Below are positions 35,216 through 45,097 of a stretch of DNA of 64,000 nucleotides, in pieces. Each line of letters opens with the position of its first letter. Position 1 is the stretch's first letter. The stretch comes from Clostridia bacterium UC5.1-1C12. GTDB taxonomy: Bacteria > Bacillota_I > Bacilli_A > Erysipelotrichales > Erysipelotrichaceae. The position numbers were made by a program, and so were the translations under genes. Under the pieces are notes generated by a model. That model did no database searches. It worked only from the letters and a program-made list of their open reading frames with translations, and was not told the DNA's origin. Location of the stretch: contig BBZX01000001.1 of the NCBI GenBank assembly GCA_001305055.1, positions 434,001 through 498,000 of the forward strand, in the 5' to 3' direction.

Positions 35216-35304
35216 GCTTTTCAGCTAAAAATAAGCTGAAATTTGCTTTACCTGAGATTCTGCACCCATTTCTCATGCAGCTGTGTCAAATCCCGATTCA
35301 GAAA

Positions 35305-35637
35305 TCAAATATTTCCCTGAATGCTTACGATGGTAATAATCATTAAAACAGCTCCCACCGCAATAAAGGCTAAACCTACACCCGCCTTTTTCTTGCGTGA
35401 CTCAATGATCTGACGCTCTTCTTCATTCATTGCTATGGGGTACTTGCGTCTGCCAAGCAGATACAGCAATAATCCGCCGCTGCCCGAGTTACCGCCGATA
35501 GAAAATATTCCCCAGAATTTAGGATGCTTCAAACCTCGGCAGCGGGCATCCAATTCAGTTATTTTGTAAACCTGATAAGACAGATTAAAGGCTCCTAATA
35601 AAATAATAAATACAAATACTATTGTTAACCAAGTCAT
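35305..35637 (-). CDS. Hypothetical membrane protein paired with an XRE regulator
   Basis: A 110-residue protein with an N-terminal helix (WLTIVFVFIILLGAFNLSY), a glycine-rich middle (IGGNSGSGGLLLYLLG) and a C-terminal helix (VGLAFIAVGAVLMIITIVSI). CTAGGAGGTCATC precedes the ATG. It lies 9 bases after the XRE gene and is probably cotranscribed. Function unknown. Confidence 0.65.
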   Translation of the reverse strand: MTWLTIVFVFIILLGAFNLSYQVYKITELDARCRGLKHPKFWGIFSIGGNSGSGGLLLYLLGRRKYPIAMNEEERQIIESRKKKAGVGLAFIAVGAVLMIITIVSIQGNI

Positions 35638-35646
35638 GATGACCTC

Positions 35647-36054
35647 CTAGAATTTCTTAATAATTTGATAAAACAGAAATGTGGTGCTGATAATAGCCGT
35701 TGAGGCGCAGATCATAATTAAATATTTATTTTGCGCGATAATGCCGTTAAAAAGCAGAAACAAAATCAACAGCAAACCATTCAATGCAATCATTGTCAGC
35801 AGCTTTTTATTGCTGGTAACAACATTCGTACTCTCCGCCAAGTGCCGGATCATTTTAATGTCTCCTTTCAGTAATTCATCAAGGCTGACCTTATAGAGAT
35901 CACTTAGCTTTATGACAGAGAGAATATCCGGATATGATTTCTCATTCTCCCAATTTGATATCGTCTGTCTGCTTACTTGAAGCTCATCAGCCACCTTCTC
36001 CTGTGTCATCGCACATTGAATGCGTGCTTCTTTCAGTTTACTTCCTATCTCCAT
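35647..36054 (-). CDS. XRE-family regulator with C-terminal membrane helices
   Basis: A 135-residue protein. Residues 5-60 are a clear HTH_3 domain (LKEARIQCAMTQEKVADELQ; VSRQTISNWENEKSYPDIL), and residues 80-130 contain two membrane helices. AGAGGAGAAACTT precedes the ATG. Membrane-tethered XRE proteins are common in Bacillota and often regulate their own membrane-protein neighbour, here the gene just downstream. An inverted repeat at 36113-36141 may be its operator. Confidence 0.8.
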   Translation of the reverse strand: MEIGSKLKEARIQCAMTQEKVADELQVSRQTISNWENEKSYPDILSVIKLSDLYKVSLDELLKGDIKMIRHLAESTNVVTSNKKLLTMIALNGLLLILFLLFNGIIAQNKYLIMICASTAIISTTFLFYQIIKKF

Positions 36055-36112
36055 AAGTTTCTCCTCTCACCGGCATTGTCTCAGCAACAGCCTGTTCTGT
36101 CTATCAAATCTC

Positions 36113-36141
36113 TTTGACATAGCATAAAATTGCGTGTCAAA
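36113..36141. promoter_or_regulatory. Inverted repeat upstream of the XRE gene
   Basis: TTTGACA (36113-36119) and TGTCAAA (36135-36141) are separated by 15 bases that also contain GC/GC symmetry. The position suits an operator. I do not see a well-spaced -10 for either TTGACA-like arm. Confidence 0.35.
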
Positions 36142-36147
36142 ATTCTT

Positions 36148-36579
36148 TTACAACTTCTTTTTTACCCATTTCATCACGTATTCTATCTCCCCGGATGCCG
36201 CATCCTGCTGTTCTTTTTCAAAACTGAATGATTCTCTCAGATAAAAATGCAGAGCCCGCTTGTTCTTTTTATACACTTGTAAATAAAGCTGATCGTTCAT
36301 TTGCTTGGCAGTATCCAACAGCATTTTGCCGATTCCTTTTGAACGGCAGTGCTCCTCAACAAACAAACCCGCAATCATCTCCTTATACATACCGATAAAG
36401 CCGCAGATTCTGCCTTCACTTTCCGCAACCAAAAGCTCTGCCGACGACAGCATCTTTGCTACTTCTTCATAATGCGTCTGCCAATAATCAGCCGCAATAA
36501 AAGAATGGGCTTTAAGATTAGATTGCAGCCAGATGTTCATGACCGCTTTTTGATCCGTATTTCTATATGATCTTATCAT
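36148..36579 (-). CDS. GNAT family N-acetyltransferase
   Basis: A 143-residue protein from the ATG ending at 36579, preceded by GGAAGTGAG. The acetyl-CoA-binding motif A is seen as EMIAGLFVEEHCRSKGIGKM, followed by LYLQVYKKNKRALHFYLRES (motif B with conserved Tyr). Overall similarity is to YjaB-like acetyltransferases. The substrate is unknown. Confidence 0.82.
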   Translation of the reverse strand: MIRSYRNTDQKAVMNIWLQSNLKAHSFIAADYWQTHYEEVAKMLSSAELLVAESEGRICGFIGMYKEMIAGLFVEEHCRSKGIGKMLLDTAKQMNDQLYLQVYKKNKRALHFYLRESFSFEKEQQDAASGEIEYVMKWVKKKL

Positions 36580-36655
36580 CAATACTCACTTCCTAACAGC
36601 TTAAGCATATCATAAATACGTCATTAAGCAAAAAAACAGTACCCGAAGATACTGT

Positions 36656-39600
36656 TTAGAATAATGAAAGCTGATTTTCTTCCTGAAGATCACTCAGCAC
36701 GCCCATCGTCTCAAGCCGTTTGATATGAGTGCCATTAAGCGCTGTCCGCTCAGAAAGATCCTGCTTAGACAGGAACGGACGTTTTTCACGTTCTTCAATT
36801 ACCGTGACCGCAACGTTGGCACCCAGACCGTCAATGGATGTAAATGGCGGAATCAACACATTTTCATCATCCGGGTCAACAATAAATTCTGATGCCGCTG
36901 ACTTCATTAAATTAATATTACCGAAGCGATAACCGCGCAGTACCATTCAAGTGCCAGCTCCAGTGTAGAATAGATATCCTTTTCCTTCTTGGATACATCA
37001 TTCTTAAATTCATTGCTGTTAAGCCGCTGTGTAATTTCTGCCATGCGGGCACGAATTGCCTGTTCACCGGCAATCATCGTATCTATATCATAAGCATCAC
37101 AGCGGATCGAGAAGAACATGCAGTAATAATACTGCGGCTTATGAACCTTAAACCAAGCGATACGCACCGCCATCATAACATAAGCGACAGCATGCGCCTT
37201 CGGGAACATGTATTTAATTTTTAAGCATGAATCCACATACCAATCATCAACATTATGTTCCTTCATAACAGGAATCCATTCATCCTTTAAGCCTTTTCCC
37301 TTACGCACGCTTTCCATGATAGTAAAGGCAAGTTTGGGCGGCAGCTGTTTATGAAGCAGATAAACCATGATATCATCACGGCACCCGATTACATTTTTAA
37401 GCGTACATTTGCCTTCCTTGATCAGATCTGCAGCATTATTCAGCCAAACGTCGGTACCGTGTGATAAACCGGAAATACGCACTAATTCGTCAAAGGTTGT
37501 CGGTCGGGTCAATTCCAGAATACCGCGTACAAAAGGTGTACCGAATTCAGGAATACCGGCAGCACCGGTTTTTTCTGTATTTTTGCTCGTATCGATATGC
37601 AAACTCTCGACAGAAGAGAAAATCTTCATTGTTTCTGGATCATTCATCGGAATCGTTTTCGGATCAATGCCGGAAATACGTTCCAACAGCTTCATCGCCG
37701 TAGGATCGACATGCCCTAAGATATCGAATTTTAACAGATTGTCATGAATGTCATGGAATTCAAAATGCGTTGTTTTCCAATCGGCAAAGGGATTATTGGC
37801 TGGAAACTGCACCGGTGTGAAATCATGCACATCAAATTCATTCGGTACTACAAGAATACCGCCTGGATGCTGACCTGTTGTCCGTTTTACACCCTCACAG
37901 CCCTTGGCCAGCCGCAGGATCTGAGCATTACGCATATGAGTTTCCATGCCCATTTCTTCTTCATATCCCTTGACATAACCATAGGCAGTCTGCTCCGCAA
38001 CTGTACCGATCGTACCGGCTCTGAATACGTGATCCTCACCAAATACTTCTTTCAGATAATTATGCGCGGTCGGCTGATAATCACCGGAGAAATTCAAATC
38101 GATATCAGGAACCTTATCACCCTCAAAGCCCAGGAATGTTTCAAATGGGATATCCTGACCGTCACCCCGGATCATTTCACCGCAGACCGGACATTTTTTA
38201 TCCGGCAAATCAAAACCGGAAGCGACACTGCCATCGGTAAAGAATTCAACATAATGGCATTTCGGACAAACATAATGCGGTGCCAATGGATTAACCTCCG
38301 TAATATTCGCCATCGTCGCAACAAAGCTGGAACCGACTGAACCACGGCTGCCTACCATGTAACCGTCATCAAGACTCTTTTTAACTAAAAGATGAGAAAT
38401 GTAATAAACCACATAGAATCCATGACCGATAATACTGTCAAGCTCACGCTTTAACCGTGCCTCGACAATTTCCGGCAGCTCCGGCCCATACTTCTTATGT
38501 GCATTCTCATAACAGATCTGCGCCAGTTTTTTATCAGAATCCTTGATATCAGGCGGGAACAAGGTATCATAAACAACCTTGATGTCTTCAATCATATCAT
38601 TGATTTTATTTGAATTAGTCACAACCATCTCATAGGCTAGATCATGATCGAGATAGCTGTATTCGGCAAGCATTTCATCGGTAGTACGCAAATGCTGATC
38701 CGGTGCGTGACTCATGCGGCGGCGCTGCGCATTATAGATATAAAGCGGATGCCGTTTACCGCCGATTGCCTGTGAATTGATATAGATATCGCGAATCAGC
38801 TTTTCCTCAGGCTGAACATAATGGCAGTCCCCGGTTGCGACAACGATTTTCCCTAATTCCTGAGCAGCTTTAATGATTGATTTTAAGATTTCAATCAATC
38901 GCTCCTTACTGCCGATGCTGTTGCGTTCAACCAGATGCATATAATTGCCAAGCGGCTGAATCTCGATATAGTCATAGAACTGAATTACTTCCTTCAGCTT
39001 ATTTTCACCGCGTGTCTGCGCAATCTCAAACACTTCCCCGTTGAGGCAGCTGCTGCCTAAAAGCAGATTGCCGTTCTTATGCCGTTTCGCGATTTCCTCT
39101 CGGAAATCTTTGGTTCTGCGACAACATTGTTTGTATTCTTTGAATTGTACGATAAATACTTCGTATGCGATAAAGTAATCAGTTCAAACATTTCTTTCAG
39201 ACCGGCCTTATTCTTAGCCAGCACCATGATATGCTTATCTCTTACCTTATTAAAACATGATTCATCATACATCCCCGCCAGATCCTTTAAGGTTTTGATA
39301 TGCTTCAGATCATTCATCATATTCAAATAAACCTGTGCCAGTACCTTCGCGTCATAATCCGCACGGTGAGCGACTTCCTCATCATAACGAATATTATAAA
39401 CACGCGCGATGTTGCCCAAACGATGAGCCTTGCGGTCAGCATGCAGACTTCTTGACAGATCTAAGGTATCAATCACCGGGTTCTTTAATGGCTCGCGTCC
39501 CATACGAATCAAAGCATCATTTAAGAAGTTAACGTCAAACTGGGCATTATGAGCTACCAGGATACGGTCACCGATAAATTCCAGCAGTTCATCCATCGCC

Positions 39601-40972
39601 TCTTCAATTGTCGGCGCATTGCGCAGATGCTCCTCGGTAATATTTGTTAAGCTTGTTGTGAAAGCAGATAATTCTACCGGCGGTTTAATAAACATCTGTT
39701 TAGCTGAGGTAATGTCACGATTTTCAACTAACACACCGCCAAATTCGATGATATGGTCAAACCGTGTTGATAAGCCTGTCGTCTCAAGGTCAAAGACACA
39801 ATATCTACCCTCCTCCAGCAGCGTATCATCAGCATTCTTAACAATTTCAAGTAAGGGATCAACCATATACATCTCGACCCCATAAATCATTTTAAACGGC
39901 TTTTCACGGCCTTTATTAATTTTTTCTACATAGCGCTGAGCTTTTGGGAAATCCTGGACGACCGCATGGTCCGTAATAGCAATCGCATCATGCCCCCAGC
40001 GTACAGCCTCATCAATATATTCACTGATACCGCTGACACCATCCATTTCACTCAGTTTTGTATGTACATGCAGTTCAACACGTTTTTTCTCCGCATGATC
40101 CATACGTCTGACTTCTTCAATCTTATCAATGCGCTCAGGCATAAAGACCAGCTCTCTTGAAAAGGAATCGAATTCAACCTTGCCATAAGCTGCCACGGTA
40201 TCACCGATTTTAATTTCATCCATAACCTCCAGCGTCAAAGCTCCGCGCTCAAAACGTTTGATGACAATCGCATCCTCGGCATCTGCGATATACAAAGTCT
40301 GAATATGCTTACCGGTACGCAAAGCCCGGTTCTCTTTTTCAAAGATCTTACCAGTAATCTTAATCTGGAAACATGCCTCGACGATATCCTTGATTTTAAA
40401 GTCAATATAAGTCTGATTTTTTTGCTCTTAGGCACAAAGCTCATTTTCTTTTCTTCATAGACCGTAGCCGGTGCCGCTTCCGGTTTTTTAAATTCTACCT
40501 GCTGGGTCTCACTCTTCAGCTCTTGGACTAAAATCGGCAGATCAATACCGACATTTTTCAAAAAGCCTTCTAACAAATGCTTGGTTTGAATTGCATCATC
40601 AATCATCGCCGCATCCGCAAAAGCGTAGATAATGCGTTTATCCTCAAGCCGCGGCAGTGAGCTTTCAAAAAGCTTCAGCTTGGGCTGAATACTTTGCGCA
40701 TATTCAAGATAGGCACGCAGTTTTAAAATCGTCGGCTTATCCTGTCTGGTTTCAATCGTCAGATCAACCTTGGCCCGGGCAGCCGTCATTAAATGCGAAT
40801 TAAAACGCTGCCAAACCTCAAAAGGCAGACTCTCATCAAGCTGTACACGAATGCGCAAAGACTTGCTGAGGGCATGATATTCAGCCTTATCGATCAGCTG
40901 ACCATTTTTAAAATATTCAAGATCTTCCTCAAGACCAATTTTAATAAGCAGGCTTTCTAAAACTTCGTTCAT
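36656..40972 (-). CDS. polC: DNA polymerase III alpha subunit, PolC type, four frameshifts
   Basis: Rejoined length is about 1,439 residues, close to the usual PolC size. Breaks lie near 40430 (T7 run), 39105, 39055 (one base too many) and 36945 (a missing C gives EWYLRGYRFG). In order: N-terminal domain, OB domain, PHP domain in two parts (ELHVHTKLSEMDGVSG; IAITDHAVVQDF), inserted DnaQ-type 3'-5' exonuclease (CVFDLETTGLS; AHNAQFDVNFL), a zinc-binding region (CPKCHY ... CPVCG), and the polymerase site (PDIDLNFSGDY). The start is the ATG ending at 40972, after TGAGG. Essential replicase of low-GC Gram-positives. Confidence 0.92.
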
Positions 40973-40998
40973 TTTAAACCTCATTTCTATATGTTGAA

Positions 40999-42110
40999 TT
41001 ATATCATACTTCGCTTATTTTTACTCAGAATCACACGAATCAGCAAAAGAAGCAGAAATACCTCCGCCAATAAGTGCATAAAACGGATGATTCATCAGCC
41101 AGTCCTTTGCGGCATCAAAACCATAACGGAAAATACTGCGGTCGATCTGCTGATTGGAAAAAAGCGGGATCGTCAGTACAATTTCACCGCTATAACGGAT
41201 AATATATTCACCCACATACTGATTTTCCTCGACCGGTGCCTCCAAGGTTACAGATTTGACAACCTCTTTAATAATGTCAGCTTCATTATAATTAATTGGC
41301 AGCAAAGCATAGTAATCATTATCCGAGATAAATGTCAGCTCACTATGTGTATCTCCCCACTTTACCGGCAGCTGGGCGATTTCTTCTCCCTCATCAATGA
41401 TCTTTACCCATTGATAATTCTTATAAAAATAACCCGCTGCTTCGGCCATATCCTTATATGCCTTATCCCCTGAGCCATTCATGCTCAAGCAAAGCAAAGT
41501 CAAACCATTTTTCAGATGCAGCGTCAGCATTGCATCACTCAGCTTGATCCCGCCGATCAATGAATCACTTTCTAAATGAAGTTCATCACACCGCTCTTTA
41601 ATGGAAGCCTGCGAAGCTGTAAACATCTGCCTGAATTCAGGATAATCCATCCCTATCTTTAATATCTGCATCAGTTCATTCACAGTGGAGATTTGATTGA
41701 TATTCAGTGATCCGTCAACATTCACAAAATTCGTTTTGATTAAATTTCAGCATTTGAGCCTTTTCATTCATCAGCTCAATCATCCTCGTTTCTCCCATCA
41801 TCGCTGCCGCCAAATCACGGGCACCTTCTTTTGAAGATACTGCATCCGACAGAGCCGTATCAAAATCCTTGCCGGCCCGTGTCTGATTAAACTGAGATTT
41901 ATTCTCTATCGCTATCACTGCAAATGCCAGCCTTGTCATTGATTCAAGCTGAATCAAATCATTAGTATTCTTCTCATAAAGATTCAGTGAATCATTCATA
42001 TTTACAATCAACATCTGTTTGCTTTCAATCGTTAAAGAATGCTGCTCTACTGCCTGGATCGGACAGATAAACATCATCAGACAGCAAAATAAGATCATTA
42101 ATTTTTTCAT
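40999..42110 (-). CDS. Degenerate peptidase S11 (D-alanyl-D-alanine carboxypeptidase-like), two frameshifts
   Basis: A signal peptide (MKKLMILFCCLMMFICPIQA) leads to a PBP5-like domain. Breaks near 41745 (one A too many; repair gives NQTNFVNVDGS) and 41065 (repair gives a C-terminal anchor VFLLLLLIRVILSKNKR and a stop at 40999). All three catalytic motifs look altered: SxxK reads SMTR, the SxN position reads SSK, and KTG reads KLS. The fold is retained but peptidase activity is unlikely. It ends 27 bases before polC and probably shares its transcript. Confidence 0.65.
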
Positions 42111-42132
42111 TGCATTCTTCTCCTTTCAAAAG

Positions 42133-42162
42133 AAAAAATCATAGCCTCAGCATTATGATTTT
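42133..42162 (-). terminator. Terminator after rnc
   Basis: AAAATCATA / TATGATTTT arms on the minus strand with a T6 tail, 9 bases after the rnc stop. Confidence 0.7.
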
Positions 42163-42170
42163 CATCTCTG

Positions 42171-42850
42171 TTATTTTACCATTTTCTCAAAAGCATCGCG
42201 CGCCGCCTGCTGTTCCGCTTTCTTTTTTGAAAAACCGACACCGCGGCCAAGAATAATATCATCTAGCAGCACAATCACTTCGAATTCAGGTTTATTGCTG
42301 GGACCGCTCATATTAACTACTTCATAGCGTACAGTTTTGCGTGAATCAGACTGTATAAATTCCTGAAGTTTAGTTTTATAATCAATAACCTTTTCACTCT
42401 TAGGCTTGTTGATGGTTGGTGTTATCACTTCTTCTAAAATCTTATCTACGGAAGCATAACCGGAATCAAGATAGACCGCCCCCAACAACGCCTCAAACAT
42501 ATCAGCAAGAATTGAATCACGTTCACGGCCGCCGGTTTTCTCTTCACCGACGCCCAACAGCAGAAAGCGATTTAATTTTAACGTACGGGTATACTGCGCC
42601 AACGCTTCTTCGCAGACAAGCTGAGCGCGTAAAGTTGTCATTTCACCTTCATGCAGCGGCGGTTCAAGCAGAAATAATTTTGTTGTAGTCCATACTTGAA
42701 GTACCGCATCCCCCATAAATTCTAAGCGTTCATTATCATCTAAAAAGTCTTATGCTCATTAACATATGAGGAATGAACAAAGGCATTCATGATTAAGTCC
42801 TTGTTCTTATATGGAATCCCTTTCTCACTAAGCCAATCAAAAATATCCAT
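42171..42850 (-). CDS. rnc: Ribonuclease III, frameshifted
   Basis: About 227 residues from the ATG ending at 42850, after AAAAGGAGACAG. One T missing from the TTTT run near 42750 (repair gives HKTFLDDNERLEFMGDAVLQ) accounts for the apparent split; ERLEFMGDAVL is the RNase III signature. The second catalytic block is DMFEALLGAVYLDSG, and the C-terminal dsRBD runs from YKTKLQEFIQ to KKKAEQQAARDAFEKM. It cleaves double-stranded RNA in rRNA processing. Confidence 0.9.
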
Positions 42851-42891
42851 GAATCTGTCTCCTTTTACCCTAAACCAAAACTATTATACCA

Positions 42892-44891
42892 TTAATCTAA
42901 ATATTTTGTACTATCAACTGTCTTCATCACCAGATTTTTTAAATCAGGATACGCCCCTTGGGCGAATACCTTAAGCATTTCACAGGCATCCTGACGTGCG
43001 GTTTCCAAAACATTGCTGTCCAGCACAAAGTCGCCTAATATAAAGCCCGGCACACCGCTTTGCCTAATGCCGAGAATATCGCCGGGACCACGCATAATCA
43101 AATCCTGTTTGGCAATCTCAAAGCCATCCGAGGTATTTTCCAATATTTTCAAACGCGCCATGCTTGTCTCATCTTTACTTGATGTAAGCAGATAACAATA
43201 ACCCGGCCGATTGCCGCGGCCGACACGGCCCCGCAGCTGATGGAGCTGACTCAAGCCAAAACGATGAGCATCATAGATTACCATAATATTCGCATCTTGA
43301 CATCGACACCCACCTCAATAACGGTCGTTGCAACCAGCACATCAATCTGCTTGGCAAGGAAATCATTCATAATTCGATCCTTTTCCTCGGTGCTCATCCT
43401 GCCGTGAATCAATCCGATTTTATAGCCCTTTAACGTTTTGCGCATCCCCTCATAGATTTCCTCAACACCCTTAATCTTCATTTCCTCATTTGTTTCAATG
43501 GACGGGCAAACGACATAAGCTTGATTGCCCTCATCGATCAGCGTCAATACTTCATTAAGAATCGGCTTCATTGAAGCTGACTTAACAACTTTGGTAGTAA
43601 TGATCGAACGGCCCTTTGGCAGCTGCGCTATCGTCGATACATCAAGATCACCATAATATGAAGAAGCCAGCGTGCGGGGAATCGGAGTAGCACTCATCAA
43701 AAGAAAATCAACCTTTTCACCTTTTGCCAATAAAGCCCGGCGCTGTTGGACACCAAAGCGATGCTGTTCATCAGCAATGACCAAACCCAGATCATAAAAA
43801 TTTACATCCTCTTGAAATAAGGCATGTGTACCAACCAATAGATCGATCTGATTGTTTTTCAAACGCTCAAGAATATCTTTTTTCTCACTGTTTTTCAGTG
43901 ATGAACAATATAATTCAATTACTACATCATGATCAGCAAACAAGCGCTTCAGAGTTGCAGTATGCTGTTTAGCCAGCAATTCCGTTGGTGCCATAAAAGC
44001 TCCCTGCTTATGGGCGCAGATACATGCATATGATGCAAAGGCAGCAACCATGGTTTTGCCGCAGCCTACGTCGCCCTGCACTAAGCGCATCATACTCTTG
44101 CTGCTGCTTAAATCATTAAGAATATCCATGATTGCGTTTTGCTGATCCTCGGTTAATTCAAAAGCCAGCGAACGCTTCAGCTCCATCACCTGATCAACCG
44201 AAAAATGTTTTTCAATACCTCGGTTCTGACTGTTTTCAAGCCGCATACTCTGCATGCAAAGCTGAAACATTAAAAATTCTTCATATTTTAAAGTACGAAT
44301 TGCCTGTTTGACATGATTCATACTCGGCGGTTTATGAATAAAATACAAGGCATCTCTTTTATGTAAAAGATGATATTTCCGACGGTAATCTTCAGGAATT
44401 ACATCTTCAACCACCCTCAGCATACCGTCAATCGCTTTTTGAATCAGCTTTTTCCAATCCTTTTGACTGATTCCATCACGCGTAGAGTATACCGGATGCA
44501 AGCCTATCTGTTCACTTATCGGCTGAAAATTATAATTCGTACATACCAGCTTTTGATCCCCCTGATACGTTCCCATAACCGTAATTTTTTTCCATAGCAA
44601 AAGCACTCGTCCATGGCCGATTATAGATTGTGCAGTCGATGACCTCTTCATCTGCCAGAATTGAAAATTTAGTCATTGAACGATTACCGCCAAACCGCAG
44701 CACCCGGGCTTGAGAAACGATGATTCCCTCGCAGGTGATTTTATCATCCTTCTGCCATTCGTTAAAAGGCTTTTGTACGATTTCCTCATAGCGAAACGGA
44801 TAATGAGCCAGCAGAGCTTCACCGCTGTCGATGCCCATCAGCGTCAGCAGTTCTATTTTTTATCAGTGATTTTTAATTTTTTTAATTCCAT
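42892..44891 (-). CDS. recG: ATP-dependent DNA helicase RecG, three frameshifts
   Basis: Four raw frames rejoin into about 667 residues, the family length. Breaks: 44866 (A6 run; repair gives DKKIELLTLMGIDS), 44590 (A7 run; repair gives MEKKITVMGTYQ) and 43293 (repair gives VDVKDANIMVIYDAHRFG). The wedge OB domain is followed by the helicase motifs: Walker A LVQGDVGCGKT, DEQHRFG (DExH), SATPIPRT and QLRGRVGRG. AAAGGCGG precedes the ATG. It remodels stalled replication forks and branched DNA. Confidence 0.92.
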
Positions 44892-45097
44892 AGAAACCGC
44901 CTTTCGTTATTTATTATAGCAAGTTCCTTGATTGCTTGCAAAGGATGAACATGTTGAATCAGCTATGACAAGATCATTATTTGCCATATTATTGTACCCA
45001 GTGATTGTTTATACTGTGTAAGAATGCTAAAGTTAAAGTAAGAAGAAATGACATGTTATTTGGGGATTACAACATTGTCATCAGGGAGGAAATAATT

